Assembly: GCA_020629675.1 (NCBI GenBank)
Contig: JAHDCW010000008.1
Location: forward strand, 1 to 34,125
Length of the DNA stretch: 34,125 nt
From: Minisyncoccota bacterium
Lineage (GTDB): Bacteria > Patescibacteriota > Minisyncoccia > Moranbacterales > GCA-2747515
Direction: 5' to 3'
Under the pieces are notes generated by a model that was not told the origin of the DNA, made no database searches, and saw nothing but the letters and a program-made list of their open reading frames with translations. Both the position numbers and the translations under genes were made by a program. Positions 6,644-14,347 of this stretch are shown one piece after another. Positions within the stretch are counted from its first letter, which is position 1. The number at the start of each line of letters is the position of its first letter.

Positions 6644-7477
6644 TTATGCACACCGACAGATTTCTTCCGCCTCACGAATAACCCGTTTAAGTTTATCACC
6701 GCGCACACCAGCTCTGATGAGAACATTACGCTTGGACTCCGCTTCGCGGCACAGTACAAGATCATGACTGACAATATATGCTTTTTGCTTTTTTGTCAGT
6801 GAGGTAAGTGCCGTAATTGGATGCAAACCTGTTTCTTCGATCATCTCAGCGAGGCTATGACCTGCCGGTTGTCGCCACGCCATCAGGCCAACACTAGCAC
6901 AGCGCGCATAACGACGCGCTTCTGAAGTAAACTGAGTATTTGTGACGATCCATACTTTGTGAATGTGATCCTTGGTAGACTCTCTCTGCTCCCATCGTGC
7001 ACGGATATCATCATAGCGAGCCTTCATGTAGAGCACTGTCTGAATATCACTCTTGTAGCGCGTGCGGTTGTGAAATTTACACTCAAATACAAAGTGTTTT
7101 TTATCTTTCGTGCCGAGCACATCAACCTCATGACTCACACACATCCCACGGACAATTTTGTTTGTCACGACGTCATACCCCTTTGCCTCGAGAAGACGTG
7201 AAAAAAACTGCTCAAACGGATAGCCACTGGGACCTAGTTCACTCAGAGCGCGCTTGAGATTATACCGTGCTGCCATCGGTCGGTCACACTTTACAAGCTT
7301 TTTATACGTCTTTTTATGGATGTCATTTGTGGTCACTTTGCCACGACCTTTAGAAACATCAGCTACGATATCATCAATTGTTTGTGCATCTACACCAGCA
7401 CGCCGCAAAGAACGTCGTAGCTTAAACGGTGAAAACTTTTGTTCCTCTCCATCAGATTTGATTACACTCTGTGGCAT
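6644..7477 (-). CDS. ATP-cone domain fused to Mrr-type endonuclease domain
   Basis: The protein is 277 aa with three parts. Residues 1-85 resemble an ATP-cone ('VIKSDGEEQKFSPFKLRRSLRRAGVD...IADVSKG', then 'DIHKKTYKKL'), the nucleotide-sensing module of NrdR and ribonucleotide reductases. Residues 88-205 resemble a Mrr-type restriction endonuclease fold: 'FEQFFSRLLEAKGYDVV', then 'HEVDVLG' (D119) and 'FECKFH' (E132, K134), the D...ExK nuclease signature. The last 45 residues are basic and helical ('TSLTKKQKAYIVSHDLVLC...'), perhaps DNA-binding. It lies 6 nt after the LOG gene. Such fusions are known as uncharacterised proteins; a nucleotide-gated nuclease is the obvious inference. A weak GAAGGG lies about 10 nt before the ATG. 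Confidence 0.85.
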   Translation of the reverse strand: MPQSVIKSDGEEQKFSPFKLRRSLRRAGVDAQTIDDIVADVSKGRGKVTTNDIHKKTYKKLVKCDRPMAARYNLKRALSELGPSGYPFEQFFSRLLEAKGYDVVTNKIVRGMCVSHEVDVLGTKDKKHFVFECKFHNRTRYKSDIQTVLYMKARYDDIRARWEQRESTKDHIHKVWIVTNTQFTSEARRYARCASVGLMAWRQPAGHSLAEMIEETGLHPITALTSLTKKQKAYIVSHDLVLCREAESKRNVLIRAGVRGDKLKRVIREAEEICRCA

Positions 7478-7483
7478 ACGAGA

Positions 7484-8236
7484 CTACCCTTCTTTAATAC
7501 ATCCGTGAATATAATCACGTGCCTCCTCGGCTGTATCCACCAACTGAAACAAGTCCAGATCACCCTCCGAAATCGTATGATTTTTCTCGAGTAAGGTATT
7601 CTTAATCCAGTCTACAAGCGGTCCCCAGAAATCTTTACCGACGAGAATGATAGGAATCGGTGATGCCTTGCCTGTCTGTACAAGTGTAAGCATCTCAAAC
7701 AATTCATCTAACGTTCCGTAACCACCTGGAAGTGCAATATAAAACTGAGAAGCATAGGAGAGGATTACTTTACGTGAAAAAAAGTAATCAAATGATTCAC
7801 CTTCTGTCACATACGGATTACGCCTCTCTGTCATGCGATCATTACCAGGCAGATTTATATTAATACCCACGCTACGCCCACCTGCCTCTTGTGCGCCTTT
7901 GTTGGCAGCTTCCATGATTCCAGGACCGCCTCCCGTGAAAACCGTAAATCCATCTTGGACGAGATACGATGCCAACTCTTCTGTTTCTTTGTAAATCTGT
8001 GGATCCATATTGTTACGGGCACTACCAAAGATCGTTACAGCCTTGTCATAATTTTTAAGAAAATCATGTCCTTTTACGAATTCAGACTGAATCCGCAAAA
8101 TCCGCCACGCAAGCTCACCGCGATCATCTGACTGATCATGACGTGAATGCAAAAATTCCTGCTCACGACTCGTAGGCACTGTTACCTCCTTACCGCTCTT
8201 TAAGCTCAATACGATGTTTTTTTCTTCTTTGCTCAT
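7484..8236 (-). CDS. LOG-family (TIGR00730) nucleotide phosphoribohydrolase
   Basis: LOG-family enzymes hydrolyse the N-glycosidic bond of nucleoside 5'-monophosphates (in plants and some bacteria, cytokinin riboside monophosphates). The protein has 250 aa. The family motifs are present: 'TIFGSAR' near 68-74, 'GGGPGIMEAANKGA' at 102-115, 'SRKVILSYAS' at 154-163, and 'PGGYGTLDELFE' at 170-181, which holds the PGGxGTxxE signature. An N-terminal extension of about 60 residues is charged. It follows transketolase by 16 nt and precedes the ATP-cone nuclease by 6 nt, so all three are probably co-transcribed. The real substrate in this organism may be a general nucleotide rather than a hormone. Confidence 0.92.
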   Translation of the reverse strand: MSKEEKNIVLSLKSGKEVTVPTSREQEFLHSRHDQSDDRGELAWRILRIQSEFVKGHDFLKNYDKAVTIFGSARNNMDPQIYKETEELASYLVQDGFTVFTGGGPGIMEAANKGAQEAGGRSVGININLPGNDRMTERRNPYVTEGESFDYFFSRKVILSYASQFYIALPGGYGTLDELFEMLTLVQTGKASPIPIILVGKDFWGPLVDWIKNTLLEKNHTISEGDLDLFQLVDTAEEARDYIHGCIKEG

Positions 8237-8252
8237 AATTCTATTTTACTTA

Positions 8253-10127
8253 TTATTTTGCACGCACCGCTCTCACAATCGCTGACGCATCGATTTCTTC
8301 ATATGCCAAGAGCTCACGCGCCGTACCGCTACGCACTGGCTTGCAGACGCAGAGATGAGTAAACTCTACCGCGTATTCAGGAATTGCCGCACGCACAGCA
8401 TCACCAAGCGCACCTTCTGCAAAGTGATCTTCTACCACGATAATACGGTGTGTTTCCGCTGCAGCCTTTTTGATCGTCTTTGTATCAATTGGCTTTACAG
8501 AATAAGCATCGATTACGCGCACTGCCACACCCTCATCCTTGAGAATATCATAAGCCTCCAACGCCTCATGAACAGTCGTACCCATTGCAATAATTGTCGC
8601 TGTATCATCGACGCTCGCGCATAACACCTTACTTCCTCCTACTGGGAATTCATCCGCCTCTGGATAGAGCAATGGCACATCCTGACGTAGCGTCCGAATA
8701 TAAGTCGTACCCGTGAGCTGTGCTGCCGCTACAGTCATCGTCGCAGCTGCATGCATATCCGCCGGGCATAAGACAGTACTTCCTAGAAGTGAACGGAAAA
8801 AAGCGATATCCGTGAGACCCATCTGTGACCCACCATCTTCTCCTATTGCCACACCAGCATGAGAACCAACGCATACCATATTGCGCTCATCAAGTGTCGC
8901 CATCCGAATCTGATCATGCGCCCGTGAGAAAAAAGCTGCAAAAGTAGAGATGTACGGCACATAACCTTTAGCGGCAAATCCATGCGCTACCCCTGCCATG
9001 TTCTGCTCCGCGATATACATCTCAAAAAACCGCTCCGGAAAATGTTCTTTTGCTGCCGCTGAGCGCGTAGAGTTACTCACCTCCGCATCCAATACAACCA
9101 CTTTTTCATCGCGGCGCATCAATTCTTCGAGACCCAAACCATATCCATTTCGCACAGGGTGACGCTCACCGAGAGCGCGCTCTTCTATCTCTGAGACATC
9201 TTCTTCCACCTCGTCCTCACCCTCTTTTTTCGCATCCTCCTCTGAGATAAGCACAGAACGCTGCGTCAAGTGACCACGCACCGCGTAATCAATTTCACCT
9301 AATTCTTTAAGTGCTTTCTTGAGCTGCTTTTCATTAAGTACTTTGCCATGCCAACCTTCCTGATCCTCAAGCAATGAAACACCCTTACCCTTAAAGGTCT
9401 TGGCGATAATCATGGTCGGTACCTCTGTCTCTGCCATCACCGCACTGTACGCTTCTGTTATCTCGTTTATATTATGACCATCGACGACATGTACACGCCA
9501 TCCGCAGGCATTTGCTTTTTGTGTGTAATGCTCTATTTCATGACCAGTCATCGTCTCACCACGTTGCCCCAGTCGATTCACATCCACGATCGCTGTGAGT
9601 GAGCTTGTTTTGTAATGCGCTGCAAGCTGCATCGCTTCCCACACCTGACCCTCAGCCATCTCACTGTCACCGAGTAATACCCATGTATGACTTGGGCTAT
9701 AGTCACACCGCTCTGCCGCAAGAGCTGCACCAAGACCAATTGATAAACCCTGTCCAAGTGAACCTGTCGCTGCAAATGTATACGGAAAATGCTGTGTTGG
9801 ATGACCTTCGAGGCGCGACCAAAAATCACGATATGTAAATAGTTCCTCTTCGTTAATCAGTCCTGCAGCAGCCCAGAGGCTGTAATAAAGTGGCGATGCA
9901 TGCCCTTTAGAAAAAATAATTTGATCATTCCCTGAATCATCAGGTTGATCAGCGTTGTACGAAAAAAAGCCGCCAAAAAAAAGCGTACTCATAAGCTCCA
10001 CGGAGCTCAAGGAAGAAGTAGGATGCCCGGAGCCAGCATTGGTCGTCATGCGCAAAATCCAACCACGCATCATCTGATTGATTTCCCCTAAGTGTTCTGT
10101 ATTCATTTTTGTTTGTTTTTGTTTCAT
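8253..10127 (-). CDS. tkt: Transketolase
   Basis: This is a full-length transketolase of 624 aa, joining the halves that are split in some bacteria. It moves two-carbon units between sugar phosphates in the non-oxidative pentose phosphate pathway, using thiamine diphosphate. The N-terminal half has 'AGSGHPTSSLSSVEL' at 31-45, 'FSKGHASPLYY', 'GSLGQGLSIGLGAA' and the TPP motif 'GDSEMAEGQVWEA' at 153-165 (GDS replaces the usual GDG) with N184. The C-terminal half has 'VLDAEVSNST', 'EQNMAGVAHGFAAKG' and 'GEDGGSQMGLTDIAFFR'. An acidic linker near 295-315 joins the halves. The start has no Shine-Dalgarno; a second Met at residue 8 is possible. It heads the run with the LOG and ATP-cone genes. Confidence 0.96.
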   Translation of the reverse strand: MKQKQTKMNTEHLGEINQMMRGWILRMTTNAGSGHPTSSLSSVELMSTLFFGGFFSYNADQPDDSGNDQIIFSKGHASPLYYSLWAAAGLINEEELFTYRDFWSRLEGHPTQHFPYTFAATGSLGQGLSIGLGAALAAERCDYSPSHTWVLLGDSEMAEGQVWEAMQLAAHYKTSSLTAIVDVNRLGQRGETMTGHEIEHYTQKANACGWRVHVVDGHNINEITEAYSAVMAETEVPTMIIAKTFKGKGVSLLEDQEGWHGKVLNEKQLKKALKELGEIDYAVRGHLTQRSVLISEEDAKKEGEDEVEEDVSEIEERALGERHPVRNGYGLGLEELMRRDEKVVVLDAEVSNSTRSAAAKEHFPERFFEMYIAEQNMAGVAHGFAAKGYVPYISTFAAFFSRAHDQIRMATLDERNMVCVGSHAGVAIGEDGGSQMGLTDIAFFRSLLGSTVLCPADMHAAATMTVAAAQLTGTTYIRTLRQDVPLLYPEADEFPVGGSKVLCASVDDTATIIAMGTTVHEALEAYDILKDEGVAVRVIDAYSVKPIDTKTIKKAAAETHRIIVVEDHFAEGALGDAVRAAIPEYAVEFTHLCVCKPVRSGTARELLAYEEIDASAIVRAVRAK

Positions 10128-10151
10128 AGAAAAATACTTTTCATGCCATTT

Positions 10152-10160
10152 ATTATAACA
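10152..10160 (-). promoter_or_regulatory. Extended -10 promoter of the transketolase run
   Basis: On the - strand TG-T-TATAAT (10160-10152) is a perfect extended -10, with no clear -35. The predicted start, near 10145, leaves a leader of about 18 nt. It lies directly after the malic-enzyme terminator. Confidence 0.65.
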
Positions 10161-10172
10161 TGAAAAACACAG

Positions 10173-10199
10173 AAAAAGTGAGTATAAAACTCACTTTAT
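10173..10199 (-). terminator. Terminator of the malic-enzyme operon
   Basis: On the - strand AAAGTGAGT / ACTCACTTT with a TTTAT loop runs into a T tract. It lies about 15 nt after the malic-enzyme stop. Confidence 0.82.
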
Positions 10200-10213
10200 C
10201 ACAGCATCTTTTT

Positions 10214-11359
10214 CTATTTTTTAAGCGTCTGATAGACGACTTCTTGTAGTGCCTCAGGCACACGTACATCAAATGGATCAGGGATAATATGCTCGCGATT
10301 GATCTCTTCCACGCTAGCCGCCAGCGCTTCCGCAGCACGAATAAACACCTCTTCACGGAACTGCGCCCGCGCCCTCAGCGCACCCTTAAAGATACCTGGA
10401 AACGCGAGGACATTATTTATCTGGTTAGGATAATCACTGCGTCCTGTCGCTACTACAAGCGCGCCCGCCTCATAGGCTTTCTCTGGCAGAATCTCTGGCT
10501 CAGGATTGGCCATCGCAAAGATAATCGGATCTGGCTGCATCGTCGCAATCAGAGCGCGTGATAATAGCCCGGGCTGACTCACGCCAATAAAAATATTACG
10601 TTCCTTAACAGCATCCTCTAATGTTCCGGAAATATTATCCTTATTTGTAAATGAAAGCAGCGCTTTTTTCGAGGGGTTTAAATCCTCGCGCTCAGCGGAA
10701 ATAATACCCTTACTATCACACATGACGATATCTGTAATGTCATACGCCACCAAAATCTTAGCAATAGCAACACCAGCTGCACCTGAACCGACAATCACAA
10801 CACGTGCGTCTTCTCGATCCGTCTCGCGCAAAGTGAGGGCGTTGATGAGGCCTGCCAACGTGACGACAGCAGTACCATGCTGATCATCATGCATCACTGG
10901 TATATCAAGTTTTTCACGCAATTTTTCCTCGATCTCAAAACAACGCGGCGCCGCAATATCCTCTAGATTAATACCGCCATATGCAGGTGCAATCCGCGCA
11001 ACCGTCTCCACAATTTCTTGGGTGTCCTGTGTATCGAGACACAGAGGCACCGCATCAACACCAGCAAATTTCTTAAAGAGTGCACACTTCCCCTCCATCA
11101 CAGGCAGCGCTGCGTGTGGACCGATGTCGCCGAGTCCGAGCACAGCACTCCCATCCGTCACAACAGCGACCGTGCGACCTTTCATCGTCACGTCCCAGAC
11201 GCGCTCCGGGTCCTCGGCGATATCAATACAGGGACCAGCAACACCAGGTGAATACGCAAGCGACAGATCTTCGCGCGTATCGAGAGGTACGAGACCATTT
11301 ACCTCTATTTTTCCTCCATGTTTCTCATGGAGCTCTATCGCTTTTTTGTAATCACCCAT
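10214..11359 (-). CDS. NAD(P)-dependent malic enzyme (short form)
   Basis: It oxidatively decarboxylates malate to pyruvate, producing NAD(P)H. The 381-aa length is that of the short bacterial form without the phosphotransacetylase domain. Seen are 'LAYSPGVAGPC' (Y36 general acid), 'GSAVLGLGDIGPHAALPVMEGK' with K91 as the catalytic lysine, 'GGINLEDIAAPRCFEIEE' with metal ligands E133 and D134, 'HDDQHGTA' with D158, and the Rossmann motif 'VGSGAAGVAIAKIL' at 190-203. It ends with 'ANPEPEI' and 'ATGRSDYPNQINNVLAFPGIFKGAL', both typical. It follows the CcdA gene by 6 nt and has no Shine-Dalgarno. NADPH from this enzyme could supply reductant to the thiol-redox genes upstream; that link is inference. 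Confidence 0.95.
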   Translation of the reverse strand: MGDYKKAIELHEKHGGKIEVNGLVPLDTREDLSLAYSPGVAGPCIDIAEDPERVWDVTMKGRTVAVVTDGSAVLGLGDIGPHAALPVMEGKCALFKKFAGVDAVPLCLDTQDTQEIVETVARIAPAYGGINLEDIAAPRCFEIEEKLREKLDIPVMHDDQHGTAVVTLAGLINALTLRETDREDARVVIVGSGAAGVAIAKILVAYDITDIVMCDSKGIISAEREDLNPSKKALLSFTNKDNISGTLEDAVKERNIFIGVSQPGLLSRALIATMQPDPIIFAMANPEPEILPEKAYEAGALVVATGRSDYPNQINNVLAFPGIFKGALRARAQFREEVFIRAAEALAASVEEINREHIIPDPFDVRVPEALQEVVYQTLKK

Positions 11360-11365
11360 ATGTTG

Positions 11366-12094
11366 TTATTGTCCAAAGTTAGTTATCTGCGCTTCGAGAT
11401 CAGTAATCCCATCATATACACCCGTATCCAAGATGCGACTCTCAATGATTTTATCATACCCAGTTAACACCGCGAGACCAACAAGTATAAACAAAATACC
11501 AAGAACCTTCTTAAACCAGCCATTCGGATCAGCTAGACCATTGATACGTGAGACGAATTTTTGCCCATAGAATGCGATCAAAAATAATACCAATGCCAAA
11601 CCAAGTACATATGCTAGGAGATAGACAGTTCCTTCGATCAAACTTGCCGGTAGAATTGTAGCTATAATCGCAATATATGTCGGAGAACACGAACTAAATA
11701 CCGGACCAAGCGCTGCTCCAACCAAGATGTCACCAATAACTCCTTCTCTTTTTTTTCCGGATGCGACGAGCTTTTGACTTTTCCCAAGTCCAAGTTTTGC
11801 AGAAACCCATTCCCACACACCCGGAAAAATCATCACAAACCCAAAGCCGATCAAAATCCCACCTGAGAGTGCCTTCCAGAACAAAGGATCAACACTGATA
11901 AAGACAGTTGAGACCTTAAGCAGAAACGTGAAGAGTATAACACTCACACTCAGTGATGCGATGATCACCAGCGGCTTGCGCAATGATCGCTCACCACCCA
12001 CACTGCCACCAATGATAATCGGTAAGACTGGCAGGATACATGGCGCAAGCACGGTCAGCACTCCTGCGATAAACGCGACTAATAGAAATGTCAT
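11366..12094 (-). CDS. CcdA/DsbD-type transmembrane thiol-disulfide carrier
   Basis: This membrane protein of 242 aa, with about six hydrophobic helices, moves reducing equivalents across the membrane from cytoplasmic thioredoxin to extracytoplasmic acceptors. Two Cys occupy the expected places: C19 in 'TVLAPCILPVLPIIIGG' and C136 in 'LGPVFSSCSPTYIAIIAT'. The second block reads SSCSP rather than the more common SPCTGP, and no other Cys is present. It lies 27 nt downstream of a membrane-anchored thioredoxin, its likely redox partner, and 6 nt upstream of the malic-enzyme gene. Its size and the absence of flanking domains match CcdA rather than full DsbD. Confidence 0.92.
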   Translation of the reverse strand: MTFLLVAFIAGVLTVLAPCILPVLPIIIGGSVGGERSLRKPLVIIASLSVSVILFTFLLKVSTVFISVDPLFWKALSGGILIGFGFVMIFPGVWEWVSAKLGLGKSQKLVASGKKREGVIGDILVGAALGPVFSSCSPTYIAIIATILPASLIEGTVYLLAYVLGLALVLFLIAFYGQKFVSRINGLADPNGWFKKVLGILFILVGLAVLTGYDKIIESRILDTGVYDGITDLEAQITNFGQ

Positions 12095-12121
12095 AGTAGT
12101 GCTTTATTGTGTTAGTATTGC

Positions 12122-12778
12122 CTAGTTAATCTTGGCGATGATTGAATCAAGCGTTGCTCCACCTGACCATTTGGTGATCTCATTTCCTTCACCGTCAACC
12201 TGCACCAATGTATGCTGCTTATTCACACCATACTTCTGTTTTAGCTCAGTCGCTTTATCAAAATCCACTTTAAGAATTGCTACTCCCTCTGGGATATTTG
12301 CTTCGTTTTCGATAATATCAGCTTCAAGCGCACGACAACTTGGACACCATGACGCATAGAAATCAAGCACAGCTCCATCATACTCAGCTACCTTATCTGC
12401 GCTATAATCTGCAAACACACCCGCCTTTGCAACAGCCACACCATCGTCTTTCATCATCTTTTCACCCGCTTCTTTCATTGCTTCACCAACAGCATTTTTC
12501 CCTTCTGCGATTGCACCGTCGACGACCTCATCCGTCATCTCCTTACTCTTCTCGACAAGCTCCCCTGTTTTTTCCTCCATTACTTCTTTACTCTTATCCA
12601 TCATTGCCTCTCCCTGCTCCTTGAGAGCTTCTGCACCACGCTCAGCCACAGCTGTCGTTGCACTTTCCGCTACAGAGCCACTACCACTTTGTGATACAAA
12701 GTAATATCCTCCTGCAGCGATCGCTACGATCAGCAATACAATCGCTGTCGTACCACCTTTTTCTGTTTGGTTATACAT
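12122..12778 (-). CDS. Membrane-anchored thioredoxin-like protein with helical tether
   Basis: The 218-aa protein has a short hydrophilic N-terminus, one TM helix at about 11-27, then a long Lys/Glu/Met-rich helical tether (about 40-112) with loose repeats such as 'DKSKEVMEEK' and 'EKSKEMTDEV'. A thioredoxin domain follows from about 122 to the end, with the active site 'YASWCPSC' (C145, C148) and the later 'GVNKQHTLVQVDGEG', where a Thr stands in the region of the cis-Pro. The topology places the redox domain outside the membrane, where it would receive electrons from the adjacent CcdA. It lies 28 nt after the small membrane-protein gene. Confidence 0.92.
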   Translation of the reverse strand: MYNQTEKGGTTAIVLLIVAIAAGGYYFVSQSGSGSVAESATTAVAERGAEALKEQGEAMMDKSKEVMEEKTGELVEKSKEMTDEVVDGAIAEGKNAVGEAMKEAGEKMMKDDGVAVAKAGVFADYSADKVAEYDGAVLDFYASWCPSCRALEADIIENEANIPEGVAILKVDFDKATELKQKYGVNKQHTLVQVDGEGNEITKWSGGATLDSIIAKIN

Positions 12779-12806
12779 AATTTTTATTGAGATAATTTAG
12801 CGAACA

Positions 12807-13166
12807 TTAGCGGCAATAATGCGCCCAGACCCGCCCCACTGCCCGTGCGATGATCATCCCCGCAAAAGCATACGCCAAATAAGGGTCAATCAACTCACCG
12901 CTGAGACTACGATCCACGATACCTACAACCAAAATCACACCACCAACTGTGAACGCCATCTTGGTTGCAAATAACTTATGAGCTTGCTCACGCTCATCCT
13001 GTGGTCGATCAAACCACAAGAGAAATGACACTACCGCAAAGATGAGCACCAGCGCAGTATGAATCACCATATCCATACGTTGTGGCATTATCGGAAAATA
13101 ACATGCACACAAGATAGATATCATGAGAAGCGTAATAACGATATCACGCGCTACGATCTTATACAT
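12807..13166 (-). CDS. Small four-helix membrane protein paired with XRE regulator
   Basis: The 119-aa protein has hydrophobic helices at about 8-28, 35-52, 70-88 and 95-112. A conserved-looking 'WFDRPQDEREQAHKLFATK' sits between helices 2 and 3; the DERE motif recalls DUF2178-like proteins, which are often encoded next to a short XRE regulator. The XRE stop codon is only 2 nt upstream of this start, so translation is probably coupled. Its function is unknown. The pairing suggests a signal-responsive membrane component or simply the regulator's target. Confidence 0.8.
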   Translation of the reverse strand: MYKIVARDIVITLLMISILCACYFPIMPQRMDMVIHTALVLIFAVVSFLLWFDRPQDEREQAHKLFATKMAFTVGGVILVVGIVDRSLSGELIDPYLAYAFAGMIIARAVGRVWAHYCR

Positions 13167-13168
13167 AA

Positions 13169-13387
13169 TTAGTTCTTTTTTAGATAAAAAACTTCTTCGA
13201 GCGAACGTTTAAAATGAGCAGCAATTTTAAGTGCGAGAAGAACAGAAGGAGTATAATTTCCTTTTTCTATCGCGATGATGGTCTGACGCGTAACGCCAAC
13301 TGCATCTGCAAGGTCTTGCTGTGTCACACCATGCGCCTTGCGGCATGTCATAACACAGTTTGCTACTATTTTATCTGGCTTGCTCAT
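13169..13387 (-). CDS. XRE-family helix-turn-helix regulator
   Basis: This 72-aa protein is essentially one HTH domain: 'VMTCRKAHGVTQQDLADAVGVTRQTIIAIEKGNYTPSVLLALKIAAHF', ending 'SLEEVFYLKK', typical of YozG-like regulators. An upstream ATG at 13423 would add 12 residues, but that codon lies inside the -35 box. The ATG at 13387 is 7 nt after a well-placed -10, so the mRNA is probably leaderless. It heads the run of membrane protein, thioredoxin, CcdA and malic enzyme and may autoregulate it. No operator dyad stands out. Confidence 0.93.
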   Translation of the reverse strand: MSKPDKIVANCVMTCRKAHGVTQQDLADAVGVTRQTIIAIEKGNYTPSVLLALKIAAHFKRSLEEVFYLKKN

Positions 13388-13394
13388 AGGGACA

Positions 13395-13423
13395 ATATAA
13401 CATGAAACAAAAAGTATAGTCAA
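13395..13423 (-). promoter_or_regulatory. Promoter of the XRE-thioredoxin-CcdA-malic enzyme run
   Basis: On the - strand TTGACT (13423-13418), 17 nt, then TTATAT (13400-13395). The start codon is 7 nt downstream of the -10, so transcription should begin at the ATG itself. Confidence 0.75.
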
Positions 13424-13473
13424 CTTTACATTTTGGAAAATTGGTGAAAGTTATACACACCCCTTAAAAGTCA

Positions 13474-14229
13474 CTATTTTGACTGCGTGTCCGCAATTTT
13501 CTCAAAAGCTCGGAGCACCTCTAGTGGTACTGCAAAAATGACAGTGTTTGACTGATCAGAGCTTAGATCATTGAGTGTCTGCAACGAACGCAGATGGAGT
13601 GCACCTGTTTGCTGTGAGAGAGTCTCAGCAGCTTTAGCCATATTTTCCGCCGCCATGACTTCACCCTCCGCCTTGATGATCACCGCACGTTTTTCACGCT
13701 CTGCTTCCGCTTGCTTGGCGATGGTGCGCTTCATGTCCTCAGGAAGGATTGCGTCCTTTAACTCAACACTCTGCACATCAATACCCCACGCATCCGTCGC
13801 CTCATCGATAATATGACGAATTTTCTCAGCAATTGCACTCCGACCTGCTAGCAGCTCATCAAGTGTTACCTCACCGACAATATTTCGCATCGTCGTCTGG
13901 GCTAACTGCGAAATTGCGTAGTAAAAATTCTCCACCTCAAGAATAGCTTTCTCAGCACTCGCCACTCGGTAATATATAACAGCATTCACACGGACCGAGA
14001 TATTGTCACGCGTAATCGCTTCCTGATCTGGCACATCTACCGCGCGCACACGCATATCCACTTTCTGATAAGACTGGACAACAGGCAGGACGATGCGCCA
14101 TCCCGGGTTCATGATGCTCGAAAATCTACCAAGCGTAAATCGTAGACCTTTTTCATACTGATTAATCTGCCGGATAGAGCTCAACAAAATGACGATCACG
14201 ACGACAAGTAAAAACACAAATGAAGACAT
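13474..14229 (-). CDS. SPFH/Band 7 (slipin/stomatin-like) membrane protein
   Basis: The 251-aa protein has one N-terminal TM helix (about 3-17), then the SPFH domain: 'INQYEKGLRFTLGRFSSIMNPGWRIVLPVVQSYQKVDMRV' and 'DVPDQEAITRDNISVRVNAVIYYRV'. A helical region follows with 'EAEREKRAVIIKAEGEVMAAENMAKAAE', the standard coiled-coil repeat. These proteins form membrane-associated oligomers that scaffold proteases or organise membranes. The usual partner NfeD or a membrane protease gene is not adjacent, so the role stays open. It is monocistronic, back to back with the sufS run. Confidence 0.94.
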   Translation of the reverse strand: MSSFVFLLVVVIVILLSSIRQINQYEKGLRFTLGRFSSIMNPGWRIVLPVVQSYQKVDMRVRAVDVPDQEAITRDNISVRVNAVIYYRVASAEKAILEVENFYYAISQLAQTTMRNIVGEVTLDELLAGRSAIAEKIRHIIDEATDAWGIDVQSVELKDAILPEDMKRTIAKQAEAEREKRAVIIKAEGEVMAAENMAKAAETLSQQTGALHLRSLQTLNDLSSDQSNTVIFAVPLEVLRAFEKIADTQSK

Positions 14230-14258
14230 AATAGGATAAGTAAAGGTGTTATGTTTTT

Positions 14259-14288
14259 ATTCTACACGATCCTATTTCTTTCGTCTAA
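14259..14288 (-). promoter_or_regulatory. Probable promoter of the SPFH gene
   Basis: On the - strand TTAGAC (14288-14283), 18 nt, then TAGAAT (14264-14259). It predicts a leader of about 22 nt without Shine-Dalgarno. Confidence 0.4.
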
Positions 14289-14298
14289 GCACACTTGA

Positions 14299-14327
14299 TT
14301 GACATTTAGGCTAATTCTACGTAGCAT
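14299..14327 (+). promoter_or_regulatory. Promoter of the sufS-rel run
   Basis: TTGACA at 14299-14304, 17 nt, TAGCAT at 14322-14327. The start is predicted near 14334, leaving about 14 nt of leader without Shine-Dalgarno before the sufS ATG. Confidence 0.6.
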
Positions 14328-14347
14328 GACACTACAAACATATTATT

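Noticed and set aside
6602-6802. 66-aa (+) ORF with a nearby GGAGG
   Set aside because: It overlaps the 3' end of the ATP-cone nuclease gene on the opposite strand for most of its length, and its Shine-Dalgarno is inside the ORF rather than before the start.
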